Counted from the stretch's first letter, positions 10,834-22,995 are shown. The stretch: 64,000 bases of DNA from Telmatactis stephensoni (GCA_029948255.1 JALIZF010001333.1:124001-188000), one strand, 5' to 3'. The notes: generated by a model not told the origin, from the sequence alone. A program made the numbers and translations.

Positions 10834-11137
10834 CAGCAAAAACGTCTGCGCATGCTCGTAGTCACGTCTTCGCGCTTTTGTAAACTTATGCAAATTTCGC
10901 TTTTACGCTTGCCTTCAACAATGGTTTTCTCAAAATGTCAAAACTCAGTGAGCCAGATCTTGAAACTTAGATCCAGTATTCGTCTCCATTAACGCAATAT
11001 CTTCGACTCACAAAAATATACAAAATACATTTTCTGTATACTCCGAACAAGAATACGAACATTTTATTTCAAGCTAAAATTTATACAGTTTTTTAGAGAA
11101 CTTCCTAATTTGCACGCATGCGCAGACGTTTTTCGCT
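10834..11137. mobile_element. MITE, family with AAAACGTCTGCGCATGC ends, copy 1
   Basis: Both ends carry AAAACGTCTGCGCATGC as inverted repeats. The left half, including TCGCTTTTACGCTTGCCTTC and CAACAATGGTT, matches the reverse complement of 29673-29987. It is a two-copy non-autonomous element. Confidence 0.8.
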
Positions 11138-11805
11138 AGTGTCATCATCATCAACATTCGAATCTTTTTGGTCGAAGCTTTCAAGCTTAGCATGCATGTC
11201 TATCAGTTCATAAATTCTAATCACATAATTTTTATATACGCTTAAAAAGTGCTGAGCTCAATTAGATTAACATATATAAAAATTCGAAAGATATTACTGC
11301 ACAGCTTTTGAGGTACTTTGCGTTAAAGATGTAAAAATTTCCTTTTAGACAACACTAGCCTGTTGTTCAATATCAACTTCGTCGGTACCCAAGGCCATTC
11401 GCGTGACAGAAGAAGAAGAAAAAAGCACTCGGACGGACAGGTGTCCGTGTTGAAGTCAGAGAACTCAGTAAAATATTAACCGTACAAATCAATGTGACTT
11501 TTATCATTTAATTAATGCCGCTTGTATGAAGTAAAACACGTGGTCAGGATGTGTAGCTTAGGGCAGTCATTGATGTGGCTTTTGCTCTAGATTCTTTCAT
11601 CTATAGATAGGGATGAAGATCTTTTGTGCTTTTTTCGTGGTTTGGATTCACCACTTGTGGCTTGTAACTTGGGGGGTCTCCAAAAAAGGCATAAGCAAAA
11701 CAAACTACTTTTTTATTTTCTCTGTAATGGCGTTGCGAAACAATGAACTGTCGCAGTGTGTAACATATCCTGCATCGCGCAACATCAATTTGACATATGT
11801 TAATA
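11138..11805. other. Intergenic, nothing recognised
   Basis: No gene or repeated copy was identified in this stretch. Confidence 0.4.
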
Positions 11806-11925
11806 TATTTTTATATATTATATTATATTATTATTTATATCTTTTTTTATTTTGTATTATTTATATTTATTATTTATATTTATATTATTTATCGTTTTTA
11901 TATTTATTATTTATATATAGATAAG
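11806..11925. repeat. AT-rich simple sequence (TTTATAT)n
   Basis: A degenerate TTTATAT/TTATTATT tract. Frames across it encode only Ile/Tyr/Leu low complexity and are not genes. A similar tract lies at 12188-12266. Confidence 0.85.
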
Positions 11926-12891
11926 TGATAACTCCACGTTAAAAAAAAACATCAACCACTACAGAAAAATCTGAGTCCCGGTTGTGTTTTTTACTCGGGC
12001 TACCTGTGGTAGCTCGAGTCTAGGTCAGTTTACCTTTTCGGTCTATCAAGGTCGCAAATCGGCAAATTACCCAGAATCCTGTGGTTACCGCTGTCATGAA
12101 AACGAGGCTACGCACAAGGTCTGTATAATCAACATTCGTCGCACTCCATCTTGTTTAACTATCACTTACCCATTCAATTTATATGTATCTTTACCATTTC
12201 TTTGTATTATTTATATTTATTTTATATTTATTTTTTATTGTATTATTATTTATATTTATTTTTTCCTCGTCGAGTGTGTGAGTGTGAGTATTCTTAGACA
12301 GACCACATTGGAGAAAAGACTGTGTCTTTATGTGAAGTCCAAATAAAGTTATATTATTAAATTCAACCCCCCCCCTGTGTACCCCCCCTGCAACCGTTAA
12401 TGCATCTTTTTTCGCAACAGCGCGCGCCATTTAAATAATAATGTAACAGATATATGAAGCTAAGAATTTTTTTTCTCTACTCACACAGTCCTTACTACTT
12501 GTAATCTTCTAGACATCGCGCTCTCAATTCATCAGTTCGTTTTTGATGAATCCCGAGGGAAATAAACCGGGGAACCGGCCGGGGAAAATTGAAGCCTGCG
12601 TGTAAGCAAGGACGAGAACAAACTAACAACTCTCAACCACAGAAACGAGAGATCTAACAACTTGGTCATCCTCGCTCTCTGTTAAGTCTATTTAACATTC
12701 AATATTCCTAAATCGAGTTGGTGCTCATTTTGACGCGACGTTTCTAGACGTAACTTAGCTTACTGGTCCGTATTACGTACGTTGAGAACTAAGGAGATTT
12801 TGACACAGCCCTTTTTCACAGCCCTTTGACATAGCCCTTTTTCTCATGAAATTTTAGAGATTTTTTCTTGTTCACACTTAAATATTGGTGT
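11926..12891. other. Intergenic with second AT tract
   Basis: It contains a TTTATA tract at 12188-12266 and C-runs near 12367-12390. At about 12548-12660 a diverged piece resembles the SINE body described below (GAGGGAAATAAACCGGGGAA, then GAGAACAAACTAACAACTC). No gene was recognised. Confidence 0.4.
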
Positions 12892-13045
12892 TAAATAAAG
12901 AAATGAATGAATGAATGAATAAATATATAAATAAATAACTTTATAAGTGTTCATGTCTTCTGGCGCTTGCGCACTCACTACCTCTATATTGAATATTTTA
13001 CAAACATCACTCGACTCATGTTGATTTTGAATTTGTGGCTCGTCA
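12892..13045 (-). mobile_element. tRNA-derived SINE, truncated copy 1
   Basis: TCACTACCTCTA...GAATATTTTACA and CTCATGTTGATTTT match the bodies of the SINEs at 42135-42446 and 50139-50444. The left side is a GAAT/AAAT microsatellite, fitting a 3' tail on the minus strand. The tRNA-like head is missing. Confidence 0.6.
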
Positions 13046-14393
13046 GTGTAGGCTAACGTCAAATTCAAATGCGCATGGCAAACTTGAGTAAAACTGCTGA
13101 TAGTTGTTACAGAGAGATCCGACAGAATTAACGTATAATATGCATGCAAGCTATTGACAGCTAAAAGACCAGGATTACAACAGTTACACTAGTAAATGAG
13201 ACAAAATACTTCAAAAATTTAACATATTGATTTATTATCTTTCTTACAATCGCAATTTAATGACTTATGCTGCAACATTCTGTCAGGTATTTATACTCAA
13301 CAGACTCATGACTAAATATTAGTAGCACTTTAGTTTATAAAATATGACCTACAGGGCTTATCTTGATTGACAACGAAATTGTATAACTTTAGGGAAACGT
13401 TTTAGTTTGCCATCGCATTATATTTGCCTGGTGATATAGACTAGCTCAAAAGAAAATGGAGTCACCAGCCTAATACTTTTGTTTTAGGATTGATAAAACG
13501 CCATCAAGCATAGGAAAACATTAATCATTTTTCACATTTGGTAAGAATAAATGATGATTATCTGTTTTATGAAGAGCTTAATAGTCATTTCATCTTGTAC
13601 ATTCTGATCATAATCTTCAGTTAATGGGTTTATGGTTAATGAATAGCGAATCGTATAATGTATAAATGTAGAATGTTAATAGAAAATAAAGTAAGAGAAA
13701 GATTCCCCGTACTCCATCATGAGCACTCTTTGGTGCAATAGTCCAGTTTTCGTTTGCTAGAGACCGCTGTGCGTCTTGACAGAAGGCGCATTTATGCCGG
13801 GTTAGCTTCGTATTCAAGAAAGACCCATGGGATCAAAAACGATTTTTGTATTGTTCATTGTCAATTTATTTTAACTGGTATTTTTGAATAATTTTCCTTG
13901 ACTCGAACTAGCTAACCCTGCATTTGTGCTTCTGCTGTCTAATTTTGCAGCGGCGGCATCAAAACACGAACAAGGTCTATTTTTGAAATCAAGATGAGGT
14001 TTCTTTATCTGTGTTTGCGCGACCACTAAACCTCCATCGCCTCCATATTACAAGAGCTCCAGCTTTGTAAGTTAATAATGGGAATTCGTCGAGGGAGCCA
14101 CCCTTGAAATATGATGATTTGACCATCGAGGTTCTCCCAAAATAAATAAGAGTTGAAAATAGCATCAAACAGTACTTATGATGGTTGGAGAATTGAACCT
14201 AATGATAATTTCTTCTCTTTTTCTCTTGAGTATATGTAGTTCCTCGACGGCGCGTAAGAAAAGGGCTTGACAAAACGCAAAAAGGCTGTTAAAAAGCATG
14301 CTAATAATCGTTACTTGGCAACAGAGCAATGATGACGTTCACATGCCACTTGTGAAACTCTAATTTGATTATTAAACCTAATACTTTGAATTT
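13046..14393. other. Intergenic, nothing recognised
   Basis: This is the 3' flank of Kv-A. No clear AATAAA was found close to the stop codon on the minus strand. No repeats were matched elsewhere in the window. Confidence 0.4.
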
Positions 14394-17348
14394 CTAAAGC
14401 CTAATTGTTCTCTGTACGTTGCTGTACATTCCATATCTTTTACCGTCACTTGCACCTCGCTGTATCATTGTTGTAGGCAGAGCAAGCATTAAGATGCCCA
14501 TTAAGCAACACAGAGAACCAAAGATTTTCCCAACCACTGTAACTGGAACAATGTCGCCGTACCTAATGGAATATAACAACACGGTAATAAGATATTACAA
14601 ATAGGAAAGTATTCAACGTAGGTGTGTTCTTTTATCAAGAGGTTTTCTTTCCAGGGAATTGACAAAATGTTCCATCTAACTCGATCAATTCCTTAAAGAA
14701 TACTCGATCCTGTTTCATGTACCTAACTTAATTACCCTGAACTGATTGTGAACACCCATTATTGAAGCAGACCAAAGGTGGTTCTGCCACCAGATCGGTG
14801 GTCAGCTGACATCACACAATGTCGATGCAAGCACTTGTTGGATATCCACGTGATACAATCAAACCTCCCCTAACGACCACCTCTCCACAACGGCCAGTAT
14901 CTTGTGTCCTCACCATCGATCAAATCTATACATTTACTCTATATTAAAACCTCTGTACAACGACCACCTCTTCACAACGGCCAACATCTTCTATCGGCAC
15001 CATCGATCCATACATTTATTCTGTATTAAAACCTCTGTACAACGACCACCTCTCTACAACGGCCAACATCTTTTATCCTCACCATCGATCCGATCCATAT
15101 ATTTACTCTATATTGAAACCTCTGTACAACGACCACCTCTCCACAACGGCCAGCACCTTCTATCGGCACCATCGATCCATATACACTAATACATTTATTC
15201 TGTATTAAAACCTCTGTAAAACGACCATCTCTCCACTATGGCTACCCAAGAGGTCCGTTGTGGAGAGGTTCGGCTACATTATCATGGTCACACGATATTG
15301 TGGTAGCACCAAAGAATACGAATGTATGTAGATTTAATATATATTATTCCAGTAGTAAAATTTCAAAAAAGTCATCATAATTTATTATATCATTGTTCTT
15401 TTGGTTTTTAAGGAAAATCTAATACCGACTCGGTGAAAATATTGGTAATGGTTCTGATGATAAATGCACAATTTCCATAAACCACATCTTTGCCAACCAA
15501 ACTGATCACCCGTTACAAACTTTTATATCATTCAACGTTTGACACTACTACTTTTGTAAGTAAGTAGCCATGTATGTATGTGTTATATCTGTTATTCTTG
15601 GGGTGCATGTGACGTCACGGCAGCCATCTTGGTTGACCTTCAACAAAAGATTTCTCATTAGCGTTTATTGTTTGGTCATCCAACATGGCTACCGCTTCAT
15701 TGTCTTTGAATTCCCAAAGGTATGGATGCACCCCAGCAATATGTGAGTAGATAAATCTGAATAGAGGGATTTCACGGCAGCCATGTTCGTGGTCAAAATA
15801 AGAGAGCTTTTTTCCCAAGAGAAATGAAATCTTTTCTAACTCAAAAACGTTCTATTGTACTTGCCCACAAACATGGCTGCCATGAAATCCCTCTATACCT
15901 ATAATGCATCAAATAGTTGCAGTGGAAAATCACTGGTCAATCAAAAATATTTCAAAGACTCCTGATTTCAGCTTGTGGTTCGTTGGGTTTCAAAACTTAT
16001 CTGACTGAATGCATCGAGTTGGGAGTGTATAAGGTCAAAATAATAGAGCTTTTTTTCCCAAGAGAAATGAAATCTTTTCTAACTCAAAAACTTTCTATTG
16101 TACTTGCCCACAAACATGGCTGCCATGAAATCCCTCTATACCTATAATGCATGAAATTGTTGCAGTGGAAAATCACTGGTCAATCAAAAATATTTCAAAG
16201 ACTCCTGATTTCAGCCTGTGGTTCGTTGGGTTTCAAAACTTATCTGACTGAATGCATCGAGTTGGGAGTGTATAAGTTATTAATGTGTTGGACAATAGAG
16301 GAAAGGAATCTCATACTCACCCTAGGGTCATCATAGTAACGATCGTATACCACATTGTATTTGGAATACTCGAAAAGTCACTTTTTTGATCGTTATATTC
16401 AATATAGAACATTATCGTCGAAAACATCACATTTGCCAGAAAAAATCCAAAGAACAGAAATCCAAGGTCCACAAAAGCAACTTTGAGCATATGTCCTACA
16501 ACGCGCATGTGTCGAAAATGTCTTGAAAGTTTGAGCATGCGTATTATACGCAGTACTCTGAAGATGCCTAAAAGGTTTCCTACATTCTTGGTGTCATTGT
16601 CTGTTGCTAGATTGGTGAGAATGAGGTCTACATAGAACGGCATAAAAGCCAGCATATCAATCACACTAAGTTTACTAATCAAGAATTTTAAACGACTTGC
16701 TGAAGCGTAGAGTCTTAAAATATATTCCAACGTAAAAATACCAATACAAAATGACTCCGCGATTTCAAACAGCTCAGGAAACTTATCTTGAAATCTAAGC
16801 CCTTCTTCATAATATACAGTTTCCAATACCGTGAAGAATGTACTCAGGCATATGATTAAAGCAATGAACACTTGAATGGCTTTACCAAAACTTGACGTCT
16901 CACCAGCCTCTAAAAGTACCCATAAATGTTTTCGTCTTGTTACAGGTGTTTCGTTAATCGAGCAGGTTTTTTTCTTTTTTCTGATAGAAACCTTTTGATC
17001 GTCCTCCCAACAACAAGGCTCAATTTCGGACGAACAAATCCCAAAAAAATCGAGCTCATCTTTGAACGCGCTGTTACAGTCTTCTGATGAAGCATGAAGT
17101 TTCCCAACACGGTAGAAATTTAGAATATATCTAAACATGTGAGGATCGCGGTCAAGGAAATATTCTTGGTATTTCTTGTCAAAGTATACAGACAACATTT
17201 CACTTCCAAGAAGAGTCTTTGGATATTTTTTCAGTGTGCTTTCCCAAGTCACAAATCGACGACCACTAACATTAAGAGTAATCAATTTGTCATCATCTTT
17301 TGCTTTTGAATCACAGGATTTTCTTTGTCGTTTGTATTGCAATGTCAT
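14394..17348 (-). CDS. Voltage-gated K+ channel (Kv2-4/Shal-like), Kv-A, two exons
   Basis: Join of 17348-16321 and 14562-14394, predicted 398 residues. The donor GG|GTGAGT and acceptor TTAG|G join to TLGYGD, so a 1.76-kb phase-2 intron splits the first filter Gly codon. The T1 domain (22-113) has the exact HX5CX20CC zinc motif (H85, C91, C112, C113) of Kv2-Kv4, with LNVSG and [15 protein letters not shown] most like Kv4. S1-S5 lie at about 155-178, 193-214, 222-246, 260-283 and 289-317. S4 has R264, R267, R270, K273, R276. S6 ends ALPTTMI: the second proline of PxP is lost, as in silent modulatory Kv subunits. Only ~27 residues follow, so there is no C-terminal tail. The frame is open upstream of the chosen ATG to about 17480 (possible acceptor CCACAG at about 17462-17467), so a 5' extension is possible. 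MTLQ is shared with Kv-B, which supports this start. Confidence 0.88.
14860..15272. repeat. Tandem ~85-bp repeat within a TIR element, in the Kv-A intron
   Basis: About five units of CCTCTGTACAACGACCACC...CACAACGGCCA...CACCATCGATCC run in tandem. The right edge carries GGTCCGTTGTGGAGAGGTT, the inverse of the unit's start. The arrangement resembles a MITE whose terminal module expanded in tandem. Confidence 0.8.
15600..15741. mobile_element. MITE with CRE and YY1-like motifs, copy 1
   Basis: The inverted ends GGGGTGCAT and ATGCACCCC enclose TGACGTCACGGCAGCCATC and ACAAAAGATTTCTCATTAGCG. The same sequence occurs inverted at 26080-26219 and partly at 21155-21262. It lies in the Kv-A intron. Confidence 0.75.
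15761..15896. mobile_element. Short TIR element in the Kv-A intron
   Basis: ATAGAGGGATTTCA-GGCAGCCATG at the left is matched by CATGGCTGCCATGAAATCCC at the right, in inverted orientation. The right half is included in the next duplication. Confidence 0.7.
15792..16275 (+). repeat. Direct tandem duplication, ~241-bp period, in the Kv-A intron
   Basis: Copy 1 is 15792-16032 and copy 2 is 16033-16275. Both run from GTCAAAATAA to GAGTTGGGAGTGTATAA with only a few differences. The small open frames inside are by-products of the repeat. Confidence 0.9.
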
Positions 17349-18687
17349 TGATTTTCGATCAGATTCCTTTGATTGGAATCGCCTGGTGCATTTGGTTTTG
17401 GAAAGAGTCTTTTCTTTTTTGTTATGATCCGTCGTGAACTTCGCTAGTACAAACTTGGGAGATGCCTCTGTGGATACGATATAAACAGCAATTGTCAGTA
17501 ATAATTAGTGGTCAATAAGCTAGAGTCATATCTTCACTCAATACGAGTAGTATAGAATGGGTACATTGTGGATATATAATATGCATATATAGCGTGGATT
17601 GTTTTTCTCCGTTTTTGAGACAAGTCATACATTTTCATTAATGAGACCTCAAGACAAATACATAGATTTTTTTCAGTAATTGCCGCTATTCTACACAACA
17701 GCTTACCACCATGCTATACCATCTTGTCGACTCGATTTTCCCCTATCATTTGTGTGGTTAGACTTAATTAAGAGGACCAGTGGTTTCTACCAAAAGTTTT
17801 CACTTTATCACAGAAGAAAATTCACCCCAAGACGTTTATCGCCAACGGTAATAAATGTAATATAACTAGCTTGAGCCAGTTGTCTACCGTGTGATTGGAT
17901 CGACGGTTTGTTTCTGATTGGATTGATTTATGGTATGGAGACAATAATGGAAAAAGGACAAACCCACTTCGCATGTTAATTACCACAAAATTACAAACTC
18001 AATACATGAATGTCTACGAAAGAATTATGGAAAAAGAACAGTGTCCACTCCACATTTCTTCCAGAAAATTAGGAACTGATCAATTTTTGTCTTGCCGGAG
18101 GCATAACGAAGTGTAAGAGTTAAAGCCATGAGTCAATATATGACTCTTTGGAATGAGTATACAAACTCCATCTAATGTCTTATGGCATTAATCGATCGAT
18201 CGTGACATTTTTTGGTGGCCTTCTTTAAATGAAGTATATACTGCTAAAATCTCTACATAGTCATGAAATGATCGAGCCGGTGTTGTTGTTCATATAATAC
18301 TGCCGCGTTTTGTGAATCACACCACAATTTTAGCCGACGGTAATGACAAAAGATAAGCACACAAAACGCAATTTAGGTGTTAAAATGCGTGATAAAATAT
18401 CTCGTGATATTAAAACTGGGAAATGGAATGACACGAAATTCATACTCGTCAGTGTTTGATACTCAAAGGAGTGTTTGATGCATCAAAAAAGATGCATCGT
18501 GTTCACTTTAGGTAATGGCGATCATTATATAGATATATATCGGCCCTGTCTCGGCCGAGTTTCGGTCCATTATCGGTGTAGTCGCGGTAATACATCGTAT
18601 TAGCATCATCGTTTTCAAATTTACCCGGATTAGCATGAACCACAAATTTAAAATCGTTTTTAATATAAATGAATCAGACGAACCATT
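17349..18687. other. 5' flank of Kv-A, nothing else recognised
   Basis: The part next to Kv-A (to about 17480) stays open in the Kv-A frame and may be a 5' exon portion or UTR. Beyond that no gene or repeat was identified. Confidence 0.45.
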
Positions 18688-18821
18688 AAAAGGTAAAGGC
18701 AAAGCACTATATTTAGCGTCGGTAGTTCCTTCAGCTGAACGCTGGTCTCCTATAGGAAGCCGACGGTGCCCTTTTTGCCCCCTCTTTCCATCAGTGCTTC
18801 GTTTTAAGGGCATTTAAAGCG
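18688..18821 (+). repeat. Dispersed repeat, inverted copy of 3776-3910
   Basis: It runs AAAGGTAAAGGCAAAGCACT to GGGCATTTAAAGCG. It is the reverse complement of the copy near 3.8 kb with point differences. Confidence 0.7.
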
Positions 18822-18879
18822 AATTAAAACTACAAGGGATGGATATAAGTCGAAATAAGTGTGAGGTGATCCGATAGAG

Positions 18880-18962
18880 AATTGAACTCGAGACCTCTCC
18901 CATCAGTAAGCCGCGCATGCGCACTAACCAACTGAGCTACAACTGCTCTATTAATAACTGAT
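18880..18962 (-). repeat. tRNA-like sequence (SINE head or pseudo-tRNA)
   Basis: On the minus strand there is an A-box-like TAGCTCAGTTGGTTAGTGCG and a B-box-like GGTCTCGAGTTCAATTC at tRNA spacing. The acceptor and anticodon arms do not pair properly, so this is not called a functional tRNA gene. Confidence 0.55.
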
Positions 18963-19590
18963 TCAACACACTGAAATTGTATGTTAATGAAACAATATAA
19001 AACATGAAAACTGCGACGTCTGAGATAATACTAATTTGTCAGTCCCGATATAGATGAGCAGTACCTACAAATGCTTGGAAGGCGTGAGGTTTCTGGCGAC
19101 TAGATTATTCATCAGGCTTGCCTTTGGTTATGGTCATTTAGCTTTATCATGAATCATTAATGTATTTCAGTACTTCTTCATTAAAGAGATAAAGAAGTCA
19201 AAACTTGAGTTTAAAATGTGTTACAAGTATTTCATTCAAAAACCCATTAGCTTCCAAAACACTTAAACTAATGGGTTGATTTTGTTTGTGGTAATTCGCA
19301 AAAATTCTAAAATTGTATTCTCTTGATACCTAGGCCGAACGTATTCGGACGGCTGCACTGAGTGGTGGTTTTCCTTAGATAAGCTGGCGTTAATGGGTAA
19401 ATTTCCTTCCAAATAAGTCTCCCCTCCCCCCCAAAAAAGAATCCGTTTTAAAATATGTTTCTCAATAAGGATGTTCATCGGATCATAATATTGACCAATA
19501 GTAGTACACTTTAAAGGTGGCTCGACTGGGTTTTGTTTGAGGCGCACCTTCGCTGTTTGATCACAAAATGCGTCGCGGCAAAAACACTAA
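18963..19590. other. Intergenic, nothing recognised
   Basis: No gene or shared repeat was identified. Confidence 0.4.
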
Positions 19591-19892
19591 TTTCAAAAAA
19601 ATTCCACAGCAAATCTAGAGATAGATTAAAGTTTCTTTTGACGTTTAAATCATTTTGATCGGAGTTTTCAATAATTTATAGTGGCGGCATGGCGATTTTC
19701 ATAAACCTGATTTTTGGGAAAAACTAGAGTTTTGTTAAAACCGCATTTATTGTTTCATAAAATTTAGATCACGTATATGAAAATCGCCATGCCGCCACTA
19801 TAAATTCTGATTGAAAACTCCGATCAAAATAATTTAAACGTCAAAAGAAACTTTAATCTATCCCTAGATTTGCTGTGGAAATTTTTTTGAAA
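19591..19892. repeat. Fold-back, ~115-bp arms
   Basis: The arms 19591-19704 and 19776-19892 are near-perfect reverse complements; GGCGGCATGGCGATTTTCAT faces ATGAAAATCGCCATGCCGCC. About 70 bp separates them. Confidence 0.85.
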
Positions 19893-20385
19893 AATTTCAA
19901 CCAAAACAACCAATCAACGGTCGTAAGCGACTTTTCTATTGGAGCGGCTAACGTCAGTCAACTGGCGCAGTGTTCCGGAGGTTTGGGGAGCGATTACTAA
20001 CGAACCGTAACGCGACCTATAAATCTCTGGCACCTATGGTAAACTTTTGTCGTCCAAGACAAAAAATTGCCAATATAGAATACTGTCCTGGCCTGTCATT
20101 GAAAACAAGAAGCTATTTGCTTACATCCGGCCCAAAACTGATATAACAAACGATAATAAAAACTATGTAACAATATCATTATATAGTCTCAGTATAATTG
20201 TCATTTGTAAATTCGGGATATAATGGGAGTATCAGTTTTCACTACCTATAGATGTTTCTATTTAGAAACTTTTCGAAGTTCATGGAACATCAAATTTAAT
20301 TTTGAAATTTGCTTATTAAGTATAGCGTGTTAAACCTTCAGATGGAGTTGTCTTTTATATTTCAACTTGTAATGAAAATTATCTT

Positions 20386-20523
20386 AGGCCCTGTTTATAC
20401 AAAGACAAATTGTCCTTAGTAGCAGGGATAACTCTTTTGCTTTGTTTTCTCTGGGATCACTGAAAACACTGAAAAGGCTTATCCCGGTTACCAGGGACAA
20501 TTTACCTTCATATCAAGCGTATG
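20386..20523. mobile_element. MITE family with AGGCCCTGTTTATA end, copy 1
   Basis: The inner palindromic blocks GCAGGGATAACTCTTTTG and ATCCCGGTTACCAGGGAC match the element at 55373-55514 in inverse orientation. The right end is degraded. Confidence 0.6.
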
Positions 20524-21154
20524 AACAAAAAATAATGGTTACAAAGAGAGAAATTGACGGATGATTATTCATATTCGCATGATAATGTCTTTTGTAACTA
20601 CAATATAGCTTTCTAGCTCGAGCAATCTGTACCGTTTCAACTCCTGAAAGACATCACTTTAGCAGTTAGATAATATCTAAATTAGACTTGCCTGCAATGA
20701 ATTGTTCTTTATGCCTTTTCTATGTGCAAAACTAGGTAGTTGTGTGTTTAAGTTAAATACTTTCCGCGTCACAGCTAGCTCTACGTACGAACAAGCAGGT
20801 TACTAATCAAACAGAGAAGTGAAATCTGATCACAACAAATATTGTTGGTTGATGGCCCATCTGACAAAAAAAAAGTCCTTCACAAATTTAAAATTCATTT
20901 CAGAAATTATGAAATCTATACTTCCTCAACTTTGGCCTCATTAAGTTTGACACTAAGATAAACATATTAAATTAGCTTTGAAATAAGTAACAATTTAGGT
21001 CCTTATTTGTGTATGGGTTGTTAACAAGCAAAACAACTTCAGGAAATGACCATGAGAAAATATATCTGTATGTTGCATAATTTCTCTGGGTGCTTATTAG
21101 TTAACCTTACGTAAAATAATAATTGGGCTTAAATTATTCTCTAGAATCAAAAGA
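20524..21154. other. Intergenic, nothing recognised
   Basis: AT-rich, with no gene or repeat identified. Confidence 0.4.
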
Positions 21155-21262
21155 GAGAAGCGGTAGCCATGATTTTGGATGAACTAACGAACAACGAACA
21201 CGAATGAGAAATTTTTTATTCTTTTTTTCCAAGATGGCTGCCGTCGGTGACGTCACTTTCAA
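21155..21262. mobile_element. CRE/YY1-motif MITE, copy 2 (partial)
   Basis: GAAGCGGTAGCCATG...AATGAGAAAT...CAAGATGGCTGCCG...TGACGTCAC matches the elements at 15600 and 26080. Confidence 0.6.
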
Positions 21263-21369
21263 CCAGCAATATTAGAAAAAAATTCCAATTTCTTCGCGAT
21301 CGACTCACTTGCTTTAAATAATATATTTAGTAAAAGGAACTTGATTACAGTGGAAGGGGCACCGTATGT

Positions 21370-21545
21370 AACCACATAATTGTATAGTCGCCTATAAATA
21401 GGTCGAAAGTACTTCCTTAGCCGGCCAAGTTGATAAATGTCAGTAATTTTTTCCCCCCACATAATTGCAGTTGCCTATTTGCCTATAAATAGCTCGAAAG
21501 CACTTCCTTAGCCGGCCAAGTCGATAAATGTAATTTTTTTCGAAA
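21370..21545 (+). repeat. Tandem repeat, ~90-bp unit, two copies
   Basis: CACATAATTG...GCCTATAAATAG, then CACTTCCTTAGCCGGCCAAG and GATAAATG recur in series. A decayed third copy (CCACTTCCTTGGTAACCGGC) follows to about 21580. Confidence 0.75.
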
Positions 21546-21796
21546 CCACTTCCTTGGTAACCGGCTAAGTCATAAAATGCAATTTTCTCGTCGTACGTCA
21601 CAAAATGCAGTCAAGTCTCTACAGCGCATGCTCAGCGGAGGAGTATTGAAAGCCTGAATAGTGAACGCTCGTCTTGTTTAGAGAAAACTAATTAGATGTA
21701 AAAAATACAAAAGACATTACCTCAACCACCAATTGTGTTGTCTATTCATCATATCAACCCAATCGTCGTATGTACTATATATATATTTACAGGAGA

Positions 21797-21958
21797 TACA
21801 GTAAAAACACGCATATAAGAACCAGTGGATTAAGAACCATTAGGCTAAAATTTGCTTTTTAAGCACCCATTAAACAAGAACCAGACATACATTTTATATA
21901 AAACCACTTTAGCCTAACCTCGAAAAACAGTGGTTCTTATATGCGGGTTTTTACTGTA
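21797..21958. mobile_element. Tc1/mariner-type MITE (162 bp)
   Basis: The terminal inverted repeat TACAGTAAAAAC(A/C)CGCATAT of about 29 bp is bounded by TA at both ends, as expected for a TA target duplication. There is no coding content. Confidence 0.75.
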
Positions 21959-22264
21959 CAGCGATTTCCACTTGAGCGTGTTGCTCGCCGATTTTTATCG
22001 ATTTTAAAACGTTCAACAATTGGCGTGGTTGTCCCTCCCTACAGTGATCATTCATCAAACGAACGAGTGACGCTGAGCTTACCTGATAGACATATATTTA
22101 ACAGCTCAATCACGTTTTCTGTTGAACGTTTCGAAATGGACAAAATCCGCGGCGCCTCACGCACAAGTGGCCGAAATCGCTGTAACATTACATCTTACGC
22201 TGTAACTGTATTATAACTATTCAAATTCCTTCCGATGATCTCATAGTACTTAAAACCTTATGTA

Positions 22265-22995
22265 TAGTTAATGAATGGGAATTATAAAACAATGTACGAT
22301 ACAACCGCAAGATGTCGTGATAGAGAAAAAGTTATATATATTTCCTTGCGTTTTAGCTATTAACATGTAACAGCTGTTGTCGCAGCAACTAACTAATGAG
22401 AACATTATTGGATATGATCGAATTCGAACATTTTCTATTATCGAAAATTTTCTATTTATATGTAGATTAATACAGTCAGAGTAATACAGATTTTTGGCAC
22501 GCTACTAGTTATGGAAGTCATGATCACCATGGGACATCTGTATTACCTTCTGTCGAGAAGTAAACAATTCTGTTCCAAGATTAAAATTGGTAATGAATAG
22601 AAATTAGAAAACGAAATGCATGTTACGTTGTAGCCGCACGATATCATGATGCAAAAGTTATTCTTCTGTGGCTATTGCGTTTTCGCTGCTGACACGTATA
22701 TACCAGTTGGCGTCATAATTCACATGCAGCAAAGTTATGCACATTTTTTAGCACGCTACCATATAGTTATGATAATAGACGTCAGATGATCAATTTGGAC
22801 ATTTGTGCTACCTTTTGTATAGAGAGGTAATTTCGTTCCAAGATTAATATTGTTAATGTAAATAGAAACTATAAAACGACAATGAACGTTGCAACCACAG
22901 GATGTCGTGATGATAAAAATATTTTCCTGTGGCCGTTGTGTTTTCGCTGTTGTTACAGCAAACTGACGAGAACATCTTTGAATACAAAATCTTAC
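22265..22995 (+). repeat. Diverged tandem repeat, ~270-bp unit
   Basis: About two and a half units align. Recurring blocks are a GATGTCGTGAT-like block near 22310, 22650 and 22900, TTTTAGCACGCTA near 22495 and 22750, and CTGTTCCAAGATTAA near 22570 and 22830. It is old and much diverged. Confidence 0.6.

Noticed and set aside
11613..12346. Tyr/Ile-rich ORFs suggesting membrane peptides
   Set aside because: They are produced by TTTATAT simple sequence.
18880..18962. Functional tRNA gene
   Set aside because: A and B boxes are present, but acceptor and anticodon stems do not pair. The same applies to the tRNA-like segments at 39.1, 42.4, 43.9 and 50.4 kb.
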